Source: Spirulina sp034932185 (GTDB taxonomy: Bacteria; Cyanobacteriota; Cyanobacteriia; Cyanobacteriales; Spirulinaceae). From it: DNA of 64,000 nt. The stretch spans positions 62,001-126,000 of the forward strand of contig NZ_JAYGHW010000002.1 of assembly GCF_034932185.1 (NCBI RefSeq). The letters run 5' to 3'. Positions 24,880 through 33,491 of this stretch are shown in pieces. Each line of letters starts with the position of its first letter. The first letter of the stretch is position 1. A program made the position numbers and the translations under genes. The notes under the pieces were generated by a model. That model saw only the letters and a program-made list of their open reading frames with translations, was not told the DNA's origin and searched no databases.

Positions 24880-26046
24880 ATGCAACGCATCCCTGTCCAA
24901 AACCCTGATGGTACTCCTGCCATGCCCACCAAGCGCAGTCGCGCTCAAAAGTGGGTAGCGCAGGGCAAGGCCCAATGGGTGAAGAACGATCTACGGATCA
25001 AGGTAGTGCGCCTGAAAGCGGAGCCATCGGGTCGTAAGACCCAGCCCATCGTAGTTGGTGTCGATCCCGGCAAACTCTATTCAGGGATTGCCGTGCAATC
25101 GGCTCAAGCGACATTATTTCAGTCCCACCTAGAACTCCCTTACCCCAAAGTGCGGGAGCGGATGGATAGTCGCAGAATGCTACGGCGTTCTCGCCGCAGT
25201 CGCCGGATTAATCGAGAGTTACCCTTCCAATTGCGGAATCATCGCCAACAGCGATTTAACAACCGTAGACAACAGAAAGTTGCTCCCAGTATCCGAGCTA
25301 ATCGAGATCTGGAGTTTCGAGTTGTAAAGGAGTTGTCCCAACTGTTCCCCATTGCCAACCTTGGTTATGAGAAAGTTCGCGCCGACGTGGACTTAACCTC
25401 AGGTCGAAAGGGAGCAAAATCTGGGAAAGGTTTCTCCCCTGTGATGGTGGGGCAAGCCTACGCCATTGAGAAAATGGAGCAAATTGCCCCCGTCTACACT
25501 CGCTACGGGTGGCAGCAGGATGGCAACGGCACTGCTCAACTTCGCTCTGCTTTGGGATTGAAGAAGTCTCAGGAGAAAGCAGAACAAATCCCCCAAACCC
25601 ATGGGGTAGATGGTATCGCCCTAGCTTGTGGATACTTCATCGAGTATCGTCCCTTCCAACGGCAACGGAGTCACGGTTATCTTTGGTTTGGACAGGTTAA
25701 GATTACATCTGCCCCATTTGTGGTGATTAAACGGCCACCCATTAGTCGCAGGCAACTGCACCTCATGGTTCCCCGTAAGCAGGGTCTACGCCGCAAATAT
25801 GGAGGCACAGTGACCCGCCATGGATTCCGGAAGGGGGATCTGGTGCGGGCTGAGATGGCGGGTCGTGTCTCCGTGGGCTATGTGAGTGGGGATACGGCTC
25901 GGCAGGTTTCTGTTTCTGGGTTCACTTGGAAGCGTATTGGCCAGTTTAGTGCTGCCAAGGTTGAGCTACTCTATCGTGCCACGGGTATTTTAGTCAGTTG
26001 CCCGCAGAGATTGTCAGTCAGTGGGGCATTTAACTCCGCTGCCTGA
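24880..26046 (+). CDS. isrB: IsrB RNA-guided RuvC nickase (IscB relative without HNH)
   Basis: 388 residues from the ATG at 24880 (MQRIPVQNPDGTPAMPTKRS), which begins the PLMP/RRXRR-type N-terminal domain; an upstream start at 24745 would run through the RNA region. RuvC-I is VVGVDPGKLYSGIA (Asp 62). The arginine-rich bridge helix is SRRMLRRSRRSRR (98-110). RuvC-II is LGYEKVRAD (Glu 164). RuvC-III is THGVDGIALA (His 241, Asp 244). Only about 77 residues lie between RuvC-II and RuvC-III, and no Cys/His/Asn HNH core occurs there, which separates it from IscB. Residues about 275-388 form the C-terminal target-motif-binding part (FVVIKRPPISRRQLHLMVPR). All RuvC residues are intact, so it should nick the non-target strand under RNA guidance. 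Confidence 0.85.
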   Translation: MQRIPVQNPDGTPAMPTKRSRAQKWVAQGKAQWVKNDLRIKVVRLKAEPSGRKTQPIVVGVDPGKLYSGIAVQSAQATLFQSHLELPYPKVRERMDSRRMLRRSRRSRRINRELPFQLRNHRQQRFNNRRQQKVAPSIRANRDLEFRVVKELSQLFPIANLGYEKVRADVDLTSGRKGAKSGKGFSPVMVGQAYAIEKMEQIAPVYTRYGWQQDGNGTAQLRSALGLKKSQEKAEQIPQTHGVDGIALACGYFIEYRPFQRQRSHGYLWFGQVKITSAPFVVIKRPPISRRQLHLMVPRKQGLRRKYGGTVTRHGFRKGDLVRAEMAGRVSVGYVSGDTARQVSVSGFTWKRIGQFSAAKVELLYRATGILVSCPQRLSVSGAFNSAA

Positions 26047-26103
26047 CGCTTGTTTCCTCCCCCACCTGCGGTGCGAGGTGGGGGTTTCCACAAGGAGTTT
26101 TTG

Positions 26104-26535
26104 ATGGATAACCATTCCCAAGCAATTGACTGCCATGATGATGATGTGGTGGCCTTTGGTGACAGCACGTTTAAAGTCGGTCGGTTCAAGCAGGCAATCC
26201 AGGCTTGTTTCGGCTATGACTTTGGCTATGGTCTGATTCCCTTGCTGAATAACCAGGGGGTCAAGATTGACCAAGCAGCCATTAGTCCCCAGGGCAATAA
26301 GGCGGATTTTGGCCATTGGTTTAGTATCGGTGTGCCTTGTGAATTGTTACAAACCGATACCTTAGGCTGGCAAGGGGCCAAAGTCCGGATCCGGGTGGAG
26401 GTGGAGTTTATCCAGGAAAATACAGCGGTTCCGGCCCGAAAACCTCAACCCCAGAGTTTTGGCCAGTTTGAAGATCCGGAGTTTGATGCAGATGTGACGC
26501 TCCATGCGGATATTTGGTCAGATAACCTCAGTTAA
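26104..26535 (+). CDS. KGK domain protein
   Basis: 143 residues. The start at 26104 follows AAGGAG with good spacing. Recognised as a member of the cyanobacterial KGK family from the N-terminal CHDDDVVAFGDSTFKVGRFK, the middle WFSIGVPCELLQTDTLGWQG, and AKVRIRVEVEFIQE, which stands where the name-giving KGK precedes a beta strand (here GAK). The last 40 residues are acidic and Pro/Gln-rich. No catalytic residues are known for the family and the role is unknown. The isrB element ends directly at its ribosome site and may affect its expression. Confidence 0.8.
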   Translation: MDNHSQAIDCHDDDVVAFGDSTFKVGRFKQAIQACFGYDFGYGLIPLLNNQGVKIDQAAISPQGNKADFGHWFSIGVPCELLQTDTLGWQGAKVRIRVEVEFIQENTAVPARKPQPQSFGQFEDPEFDADVTLHADIWSDNLS

Positions 26536-26536
26536 A

Positions 26537-26570
26537 TGGAGTTAACTGGAGTTAACTGGAGTTAACTGGC
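26537..26570. repeat. 10-bp tandem repeat TGGAGTTAAC, three copies
   Basis: Three perfect TGGAGTTAAC units after the KGK stop codon; the last overlaps the 3' end of the convergent thioredoxin-like gene. GTTAAC is itself a palindrome. Confidence 0.85.
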
Positions 26571-27119
26571 CTGAACTTGGGCCCCATGGCTGCGGGGATC
26601 GCTGGGGCTGGGGGTGCTGCTGGGGGTAAAGGCGGAGGTACGACCGTTGGCGTTAGCGTAGGGTAAGGGTTCGGCGGCTATGAGGGCCCCGAGGTCAGCT
26701 TCGAGAATACTCAAAGGTTGTTCACCAATGGATTGGGCGATCGCCTGCCCCTGACCATCGAGATAGACAAAATGGGGAATCCCATCGACATCGTATTGCA
26801 AAACCTCCGGCAACCATTTGGGGTTATCGACATTGAGCATCACAAAATTGAGGCGATCGCCATAGTCCGCCTTGACCTGGGCGAGATCCGCCGCCATCGC
26901 CTGACAACTTGTACACCAGTTGGCATAAAACTCCACCAAGGTCGGTTTGCCATTATTCACCGCCACATCAAGGGGCGTAGCGTTGGCTGCCTGTTGAGCG
27001 AGGCTACTACTGCCATTTTCCGTTTGCAGCGAGAAAAACAGCGTCGCGCTGAGGAGGATGGCAACGGCGGCAATTACAATATTACGGAGACGTTGGGGTG
27101 CGGTGGGGTTTTCTGTCAT
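26562..27119 (-). CDS. Membrane-anchored thioredoxin-like protein (TxlA/HCF164 type)
   Basis: 185 residues. One N-terminal membrane helix (IVIAAVAILLSATLFFSL, about 13-30) anchors a thioredoxin fold that would face the thylakoid lumen or periplasm. The redox site is YANWCTSCQAMAADL (CxxC), and the cis-Pro loop is VDGIPHFVYLD. HCF164-type proteins pass electrons to cytochrome b6f and c-type cytochrome assembly. The C-terminal 35 residues are low-complexity Ser/Pro. It is divergent from the NIL-ferredoxin gene, with under 100 bp shared. Confidence 0.88.
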   Translation of the reverse strand: MTENPTAPQRLRNIVIAAVAILLSATLFFSLQTENGSSSLAQQAANATPLDVAVNNGKPTLVEFYANWCTSCQAMAADLAQVKADYGDRLNFVMLNVDNPKWLPEVLQYDVDGIPHFVYLDGQGQAIAQSIGEQPLSILEADLGALIAAEPLPYANANGRTSAFTPSSTPSPSDPRSHGAQVQAS

Positions 27120-27210
27120 GGAATTTTTGATCGCAAACAGTCCGGTTTCTTCCCCACTGTACCGCGAACATTAGAGAGAATACATTGAAATCATTCAGGA
27201 GGGGATGGGG

Positions 27211-27615
27211 ATGAAAAAACGAGTCACACTCACCTTTCCCCGGCGCACGGTGCATATTCCGATTACCTACCGCCTGGCGAAGGAATTTAATGTCGCCGCC
27301 AATATTATCCGCGCCCAGGTGGCCCCTAATCAGGTGGGCAAGCTGGTGGTAGAACTGTTGGGGGATATTGATGAACTCGAAGCCGCCATTGATTGGATGC
27401 GATCGCAGGATGTGGGCGTATCCTTTGCCAGTCGCGAAATCGTCATTGATGAAAATATTTGCGTGGACTGCGGCCTCTGTACGGGGGTCTGCCCCACCGA
27501 AGCCTTGAACCTCCATCCCCAAACCTTCCAGTTGCAATTTATGCGATCGCGCTGTGTGGTCTGTGAACAATGCATTCCCACCTGTCCGGTGCAGGCAATT
27601 TCTACCACGTTTTGA
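27211..27615 (+). CDS. NIL domain ferredoxin with two [4Fe-4S] motifs
   Basis: 134 residues. AGGAGG at 27198-27203 favours the ATG at 27211 (MKKRVTLTF) over the one at 27205. Residues about 1-75 are a NIL domain, a ferredoxin-like ligand or regulatory fold also found in methionine ABC transporters. Residues about 78-134 hold two cluster motifs: CVDCGLCTGVCPTEAL and CVVCEQCIPTCPVQAI, each CxxCxxCxxxCP. A soluble electron carrier is predicted; some homologues are linked to sulfur amino-acid metabolism, but nothing here shows the partner. Confidence 0.92.
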   Translation: MKKRVTLTFPRRTVHIPITYRLAKEFNVAANIIRAQVAPNQVGKLVVELLGDIDELEAAIDWMRSQDVGVSFASREIVIDENICVDCGLCTGVCPTEALNLHPQTFQLQFMRSRCVVCEQCIPTCPVQAISTTF

Positions 27616-27663
27616 CTTTTAAGTGAACGTTAAGCCCCCTTACTGCCCTGTTGCTGTTGATTC

Positions 27664-29025
27664 ATGGTTGATTTACCCCCCCCTGACCCGTTACCCATGC
27701 TCCAGAGTGATATCCATCCGGACTCCACCCTCAGCAGCTTGATCCTCTATGACCTTCGCTTTGAAAATAGCCGCCTTGGGGTCGAGTTAGCGGATGTTTT
27801 TGACCGCGACCCCTATTTGCCAGGGGTGATCCTCACCGAGGAAGGTTCATTTATCGGCATGGTCTCCCGGCGGCAGTTTTTGGAATATCTACTCCTGCCC
27901 CAAGGTTTAGATTTATTTTTAGATAATCCCTTGCGGGTGTTTTTTCGCTACAACCCGACGAATTTACTCGTTTTATCCATCCATACCCCGATTTTAACGG
28001 CGATGCAGCGGGCATTGAAGCGATCGCCCCAGTTCGCCAGCGAGCCGATTGTCGTCAAGGGGGATGAGGAAACCTATTCTGTTTTAGATTTCAGTCAACT
28101 CAGCCTCACCGCCTGGCAAATTCGCGGCATTGAAACCCAAATCCGCTATGAGCGTAGCCAGGCCCAAATGATCCAAAGCGAGCGCATGGCCAGCTTGGGC
28201 CGCCTCGTTGATGGCATTGCCCATGAAATCCTTGATCCCGTGGGGTTTATCTGGGGCAACCTCACCCATATTTGCCGATATGAGCAGGATATTTTGCAAC
28301 TGTTGCGGGCCTATGATCAACATCTTCTGGAGCCGCCCCCCTATATTGCCGATCTCAAAGCCGATTTAGAAATCGACTATCTCCAGGCGGATTTTCCTCG
28401 GGCCGTGGAAAGTGTAACGACGGGGGCAAAACGATTGCGGGACTTGGCCATGAGCCTCCAAAACTTTTGCCATGTGGATGAAATTTACCCCAAGCCCGCC
28501 GATCTCCATGGGGCCCTCGATGGCATTTTATTGTTGCTGAAAAGTCGCCTCAGGAGTGAGATTAAGATTGTCAAAAATTACTGCACGCTACCACCCATTA
28601 CCTGTTATATCGGTCATCTCACCCAAGTTTTTGTCAATATTTTAATTACCGCCGTCGATTCCCTTTTAGAAGAAGCTGTCACCCATCAAGTCCGGCAGGA
28701 TTTCCAAGATTTCGCCGCCAAGGGCCATCCCCATTTCCCCACCATTGAAATTACGACGGCGATTCAAAGTCAGGCCGATCGCCCGTTAATGAAGCGCAGC
28801 GGGCGATGGGTTTCCATCTGTATTGCCGATAATGGGCCAGGGCTGACGGTGGATGAGCAGGAAAAACTCCGGGAATCTTTCTCGGTGCAACGGCGCACCC
28901 ATAAAGAAACGAGTTTGTCCCTCAGTTACCAAATTATTACCGCCAAACATGGGGGGGATTTTTTATTCACCTCCACACCGGGCGATCGCACTGAGTTTGA
29001 AATCATTTTGCCCTTTGAGTCCTAG
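27664..29025 (+). CDS. Soluble histidine kinase with N-terminal CBS-like sensor
   Basis: 453 residues, no membrane spans. The N-terminal 140 residues look like a CBS-pair sensor (VFDRDPYLPGVILTEEGSFI then GMVSRRQFLEYLL; PIVVKGDEETYSVLDF). The H box is MASLGRLVDGIAHEILDP with the phospho-accepting His. The catalytic ATPase domain has the N-box position VFVNILITAVDSL, and G1 IADNGPGL, followed by SLSLSYQIITAKHGGDF. The N box lacks the usual paired Asn, so ATP binding may be modified. No response regulator lies next to it. The signal is unknown; adenine nucleotides or S-adenosylmethionine are common CBS ligands. Confidence 0.88.
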   Translation: MVDLPPPDPLPMLQSDIHPDSTLSSLILYDLRFENSRLGVELADVFDRDPYLPGVILTEEGSFIGMVSRRQFLEYLLLPQGLDLFLDNPLRVFFRYNPTNLLVLSIHTPILTAMQRALKRSPQFASEPIVVKGDEETYSVLDFSQLSLTAWQIRGIETQIRYERSQAQMIQSERMASLGRLVDGIAHEILDPVGFIWGNLTHICRYEQDILQLLRAYDQHLLEPPPYIADLKADLEIDYLQADFPRAVESVTTGAKRLRDLAMSLQNFCHVDEIYPKPADLHGALDGILLLLKSRLRSEIKIVKNYCTLPPITCYIGHLTQVFVNILITAVDSLLEEAVTHQVRQDFQDFAAKGHPHFPTIEITTAIQSQADRPLMKRSGRWVSICIADNGPGLTVDEQEKLRESFSVQRRTHKETSLSLSYQIITAKHGGDFLFTSTPGDRTEFEIILPFES

Positions 29026-29085
29026 GGGGTTGGGGATTTGTGCGGCGGAATTCCAATCCCCTGATATCCTTGGGTTGTTTATTGT

Positions 29086-30174
29086 GTGAGGCATCGCCCC
29101 TTGGTTCTGGTTAACCTGTCGTTTCTCTCCCAACAGCCGACGGGCATCTCGACCTATGCCCGGAATCTCTACCCCCATCTCAAACCCCTCGATCCGATTC
29201 TGCTCACCCCTGAGCCGGATGAAGACTATCATTGCTATCCCGTCCCGAGGGGGATGAGTCCTGACCGGGGCCTGTGGGGCCATGGGTTGCGGCTGTTGTG
29301 GACGCAGTTTCGGGTACCGAATTTATACCGCAAATTGCGAACCAGGTTGCTCTTTTCCCCCGTGCCGGAAGCGCCGATTTATAGCCATTGTCGTTATGTG
29401 GTGATGGTGCATGATCTGATTCCGTTGCGGTTTCCCAACCCGCGATCGCGCCTCAGCTATTACCATCGGTTCATTCTGCCCCAGGTGGTGCGTCAAGCCC
29501 GCCATATTCTCTGTAATTCCCAATCGACGGCGCGGGATGTGGTGGAGTTTTTTCGCGTGCCGGCCCATCGGGTGACACCGATTCCCTTAGCCTATGACCA
29601 TAACCATTTCCGCCTTTTGGATTTACCCACCCGCACGGAGCGGCCCTATTTCATCTATATCGGTCGTCAAGACCCCTATAAAAATCTGCAAACGCTGATC
29701 TATGCTTTTGCGGCGTTGCCCAACCGGGATGATTATGAACTGTGGTTAGCGGGGCCGACCGATCGCCGCTATACCCCCCAATGTGAACATCTAACGCGGG
29801 AGTTAGGGATTCGCGATTCAGTGCGGTTTATGGAATATGTCCCCTATGAGAAGTTACCGGCCTTGTTGAATCAGGCCATTGCTCTGGTGTTTCCCACCCT
29901 ATGGGAGGGGTTTGGCTTGCCGGTGCTGGAGGCGATGGCCTGCGGAACGCCCGTGATTACCTCCAATGTGTCGGCGTTGCCGGAGGTGGCGGGGGATGCG
30001 GCGTTATTGATTGACCCCTACAACGGGGCGGAGTTGACGGCGGCGATGAATGCGATCGCCACAGATCTCAACCTCCGGGAAAACCTGATCCAATTGGGGC
30101 TATTGCGAGCTAGTGAATTTAGTTGGGCCCTCACAGGACAGCGCACCCTTGAGGTGTTATATCCCTTTGCTTAA
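29086..30174 (+). CDS. Glycosyltransferase family 4 (GT-B fold)
   Basis: 362 residues from a GTG at 29086. It adds a sugar from a nucleotide donor to a growing polysaccharide or lipid-linked glycan. N-terminal acceptor domain: LSFLSQQPTGISTYARNL with the conserved GxxxY loop; VVMVHDLIPLRFP. Donor domain: YFIYIGRQDPYKNLQTLI, then the retaining E-x7-E motif EGFGLPVLEAMACGTPVI and SALPEVAGDAALLIDP. No membrane helix. A solitary gene with no polysaccharide cluster around it, so the product is unknown. Confidence 0.92.
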   Translation: MRHRPLVLVNLSFLSQQPTGISTYARNLYPHLKPLDPILLTPEPDEDYHCYPVPRGMSPDRGLWGHGLRLLWTQFRVPNLYRKLRTRLLFSPVPEAPIYSHCRYVVMVHDLIPLRFPNPRSRLSYYHRFILPQVVRQARHILCNSQSTARDVVEFFRVPAHRVTPIPLAYDHNHFRLLDLPTRTERPYFIYIGRQDPYKNLQTLIYAFAALPNRDDYELWLAGPTDRRYTPQCEHLTRELGIRDSVRFMEYVPYEKLPALLNQAIALVFPTLWEGFGLPVLEAMACGTPVITSNVSALPEVAGDAALLIDPYNGAELTAAMNAIATDLNLRENLIQLGLLRASEFSWALTGQRTLEVLYPFA

Positions 30175-30254
30175 TGGCCCCCGTAGTTCTCCGGTTGCCC
30201 ATTGCGGTGGATTTCAGGGATGATCAAAACAGACACGCAAGAGGAATTTGGGTG

Positions 30255-30470
30255 ATGATGCTACTGAAAATCAAACCGTCGATTACCTTTGGGTTGGCGA
30301 TCGCCGCGATCGTCTTCTTCACCGCTGGCGATCAATTTTTGCCCGAACCGATGAAAAGTTGGAGCTACAACCTCCGCACCAGCACCACCGGATTTATCTC
30401 TGGCATCTTTGATCCCAGCGGCAAACTTGACCCCAACAAAACCCACCGAGAACAATTGGAGCAAATCTAG
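30255..30470 (+). CDS. Small membrane protein, unknown
   Basis: 71 residues from ATG 30255 (MMLLKIKPSITFGLAIAAIV), preceded by AGAGGAAT; a start at 30174 is possible but adds a non-conserved lead. One hydrophobic segment (ITFGLAIAAIVFFTAGDQFL) is followed by a polar tail (GFISGIFDPSGKLDPNKTHR). It runs toward topA from the glycosyltransferase with an 84-bp gap. No family recognised. Confidence 0.6.
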   Translation: MMLLKIKPSITFGLAIAAIVFFTAGDQFLPEPMKSWSYNLRTSTTGFISGIFDPSGKLDPNKTHREQLEQI

Positions 30471-30571
30471 GGCAACCTTAGCCAAGGGGCGCAACATTTC
30501 AACCTTTCGCCCCGACATCCGTTCATGCTCCAACCGCATTTGATCAGCCTTGATCAGCGTTGGAACAACCC

Positions 30572-33271
30572 TCAAGCCTGTTTGCGGGTTGAGGTTTTGC
30601 GGGTGGTTTTTCGCTTGGTTGTTTTGGTCTTTTTCGCTGAAGTTTTGGGGGTATCTGTTTCAGCGGCTGTCTTTTTCGTCGTGGCTGCCTTTTTCGTCGT
30701 GGCTGCCTTTTTGCGAGTGGTTTTTTTCGTCCCGGCTTTGGCAGCCAACACAGGTAGCGCTTTATCCAAGGTCATCGTTTCCAATGTTTCCCCTTCCGGT
30801 AGGCTGGCGTTTACTTTGCCGTGCTTAATATAGTTGCCATAGGGGCCAGCATAAATATTCACCGGCTCTTGATCCTCTGGATGGGTTCCTAGCTCCTTGA
30901 GGGGGGTTTTACTTGCCCCCCGACCTCGGCCTCGCTTCGGCTCCGCTAACAGTTCCAATGCCCGCTCTAGGGTAATGGTTAAAACCTCATCGGGATCTTT
31001 AATCGAGCGATAATCTTTGCCCTCTTTCCCTTGGTCATGAACCACATAGGGGCCAAATCGGCCTAAGCTGGCTTTCACCTTTGCGCCCGTTTCGGGATGT
31101 TCCCCAAGCAAGCGTGGCAAGGCTAAAAGGCCCACCGCCATCTCCAGAGTCACCTCTTCGGGTTTTGCCCCCTTGGGGAGGGAAGCGCGTTTGGGTTTGA
31201 GGTTGGCTTCGCTTTTTTCCCCCAATTGCAGATAGGGGCCATAGTTTCCCGATAGGAGGTAGATCGGTTCGCCAAATTCGGGATGCATCCCTACTTGTTC
31301 CGGGCCTTCGAGTTTTTGACGGATCAGTTTGGCCACCTGATCAGGGGTGAGGTCGGCGGGGGTTAAATCGGGGGGAATGGAGGCGGTGACAATTTCTTCA
31401 CCATTTTGTACTTCAATATAGGGGCCAAATCTGCCGATTTTGACCACGCCATTGAGGTTTTCCAGGGTGACGGTTTTAGCCAAGGCCACATCAATATCCT
31501 GCTCCCGGACTTTCACCTGTTGGGCGAGGCCGGTTTCCCCTAAATAAAAATGTTCTAGGTAGGGCAACCATTTGGCCTCGCCTGTGGCGATCTCATCAAG
31601 GGTTTGCTCCATGCGGGAGGTAAAGCCAGTGTCAACCAGATCGGGGAAATGCTCCTCTAATAGGCGGGAAACGGCAAAGGCGGTGAATGTGGGGATCAGG
31701 GTTTTATTGCGCATCTGGGCGTAGCCGCGATCAATGATCGTGCCGATGATGCTGGCGTAGGTGCTGGGGCGGCCAATGCCTTCGCTTTCTAAGACTTTGA
31801 CGAGGGAGGCTTCGGTGTAGCGGGCGGGGGGCTGGGTTTCGTGGCTGAGGGCCTCGAGGCGATCGCAGCGGGGGCGATCGCCCACCTGTAAATCTGGCAA
31901 AATCACCTCTTGATCCTCCAAGGCCGCATCGGGGTCATCGGAGCCTTCCACATAGGCCCGGAAAAAGCCAGGAAAATCAATGCGTTTCCCGTTGGCCCGA
32001 AACTCGGCATCTTCGACTTGAATCGTCACACTCAATTGTGTTAATCGGGCATCGGCCATCTGAGAGGCAACGGTGCGTTTCCAAATCAGATCGTAAAGGC
32101 GAAACTCGCGATCGCCCAAACCCGTTTCCAAGGGCGTGCGAAAGCTAGAACCGGCGGGCCGGATGGCTTCGTGGGCTTCCTGCGCCCCCTTGCTTTTGGT
32201 CGTATATTGCCGGGGTTTAGCAGGGAGGTATTCCGCGCCGTATTTTTCCGTCACACAGGCACGGGCAGCGGCGATCGCCTGCTCGGAAAGATGCACCGAA
32301 TCCGTCCGCATATAGGTGATGTAGCCCTCTTCATAGAGTTTCTGGGCCGTGCGCATCGTATCCCGTGCCGATAGCCCCAGCTTACGGTTGGCCTCCTGTT
32401 GCAGCGTTGAGGTGGTAAAGGGCGGGGAAGGGCGGCGGGTGGTGGGCCGTTCTTCCGTATGGCTCACCTGCCAAGGTTGGGGTTCGAGACGAGCCTTGAG
32501 GGCGATAGCAGCGGCCTCATCCAATAACACCACATCTTTGCCAGCCATCAATTGGCCCCTATGGGGATCAAAATCTGCCCCCGTGGCCAACTTTTTCCCC
32601 CCCAAGGTGACTAACTTTGCCTCAAACTGGCCCCCCGTTACACCCAGCAACGCCTTGAGATCCCAATATTGGGCCACCTGGAAAATCCGCCGCTCCCGTT
32701 CCCGCTGTACTAACAACCGCACCGCCACCGACTGCACCCGCCCCGCCGAAAGGCCAAAGGCAATTTTTTTCCACAGCAGGGGCGAAAGGGTATAACCCAC
32801 GAGGCGATCAAGAATGCGCCGCGTTTCCTGGGCATGGACTAAATTTTCATCAATTTCGCGGCAATTGGCTAAAGCCGCCTGAATGGCTTCTTCGGTGATT
32901 TCATGGAACACCATCCGTTTCGGCGGCGTTTTCGGCTGGAGAATTTGCAGCAAATGCCAAGAAATACTCTCCCCTTCCCGGTCTTCATCGGTGGCCAGAA
33001 TCAATTCATCCGCTGCTTTGAGGGCATCCTTGAGTTCTTTCACCACCTTCTTTTTCGTTTTGGGAATCACATAGATCGGTGCAAAATCTTCCTGAGGATT
33101 AACCCCCAACTGTGACCAATCCTGCCCCTTATAGGCCGCAGGAATTTCATCAGCAGAGGAGGGTAAATCTCGCACATGACCCATGGAGGCCTGAACATTG
33201 TAGCCGCTCGGCAGGTAGTTCCGAATCGTGCGGGCTTTTGTGGGAGATTCGACAATGACAAGGGTGGACAT
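30572..33271 (-). CDS. topA: DNA topoisomerase I
   Basis: Relaxes negative supercoils. 899 residues. Toprim domain: LVIVESPTKARTIRNYLP, and the metal triad DEDREGE. The active-site Tyr is in YITYMRTDSVHLS. The gate region contains GRVQSVAVRLLV and ESEGIGRPSTYASI. The C-terminal 350 residues hold repeated TOPRIM_C blocks (IGRFGPYIEVQNGEE, SGNYGPYLQLGEK, LGRFGPYVVHDQGKE, AGPYGNYIKHGKV) instead of four-Cys zinc fingers, the cyanobacterial type. The last 50 residues are Lys/Thr/Ala repeats (KKAATTKKAATTKK), a basic DNA-binding tail. It is divergent from aroC. Confidence 0.97.
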   Translation of the reverse strand: MSTLVIVESPTKARTIRNYLPSGYNVQASMGHVRDLPSSADEIPAAYKGQDWSQLGVNPQEDFAPIYVIPKTKKKVVKELKDALKAADELILATDEDREGESISWHLLQILQPKTPPKRMVFHEITEEAIQAALANCREIDENLVHAQETRRILDRLVGYTLSPLLWKKIAFGLSAGRVQSVAVRLLVQRERERRIFQVAQYWDLKALLGVTGGQFEAKLVTLGGKKLATGADFDPHRGQLMAGKDVVLLDEAAAIALKARLEPQPWQVSHTEERPTTRRPSPPFTTSTLQQEANRKLGLSARDTMRTAQKLYEEGYITYMRTDSVHLSEQAIAAARACVTEKYGAEYLPAKPRQYTTKSKGAQEAHEAIRPAGSSFRTPLETGLGDREFRLYDLIWKRTVASQMADARLTQLSVTIQVEDAEFRANGKRIDFPGFFRAYVEGSDDPDAALEDQEVILPDLQVGDRPRCDRLEALSHETQPPARYTEASLVKVLESEGIGRPSTYASIIGTIIDRGYAQMRNKTLIPTFTAFAVSRLLEEHFPDLVDTGFTSRMEQTLDEIATGEAKWLPYLEHFYLGETGLAQQVKVREQDIDVALAKTVTLENLNGVVKIGRFGPYIEVQNGEEIVTASIPPDLTPADLTPDQVAKLIRQKLEGPEQVGMHPEFGEPIYLLSGNYGPYLQLGEKSEANLKPKRASLPKGAKPEEVTLEMAVGLLALPRLLGEHPETGAKVKASLGRFGPYVVHDQGKEGKDYRSIKDPDEVLTITLERALELLAEPKRGRGRGASKTPLKELGTHPEDQEPVNIYAGPYGNYIKHGKVNASLPEGETLETMTLDKALPVLAAKAGTKKTTRKKAATTKKAATTKKTAAETDTPKTSAKKTKTTKRKTTRKTSTRKQA

Positions 33272-33491
33272 AGGTTCACAGCGCGAGGGATGCAGCTATC
33301 TGGGTGGGGCCGATAACCAGTGGGGGGGGCGCGATAGGTGCGCTATCGCAGATTGCCTTTAAGGCCATCTATTCTTCAGAGATACCACAGACCCGCCCGA
33401 ATTGGCAGGGAAATCCTGGGAGGGGTGGAGGGGGTTGGCCCTTTCAACGTTAGGCTAAAATACAAGCGTTAGCATCCTCAGTAACAATAAT

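Larger units (their letters stand above)
24665..26100 (+). mobile_element. IsrB element (IS200/IS605-like, single gene plus omega-RNA)
   Basis: A compact unit of left hairpin, noncoding RNA region, isrB and right hairpin. Left hairpin: CCCCCACC (24671-24678) with GGTGGGGG (24692-24699). Right hairpin: CCCCCACCT (26059-26067) with AGGTGGGGG (26076-26084). The two hairpins share the stem sequence, as transposase-recognised ends do. No tnpA is present, so it would move only in trans. The exact ends are not resolved; AAGGAGTTT occurs just outside both hairpins (24656-24664 and 26092-26100). It lies immediately upstream of the KGK gene, whose ribosome site is the right-hand AAGGAG. Confidence 0.8.

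Noticed and set aside
33330..33352. GCGATAG/CTATCGC hairpin in the topA-aroC gap as an operator
   Set aside because: A 7-bp palindrome related to the abundant HIP1-like GCGATCGC; no regulator or conserved partner site is visible.
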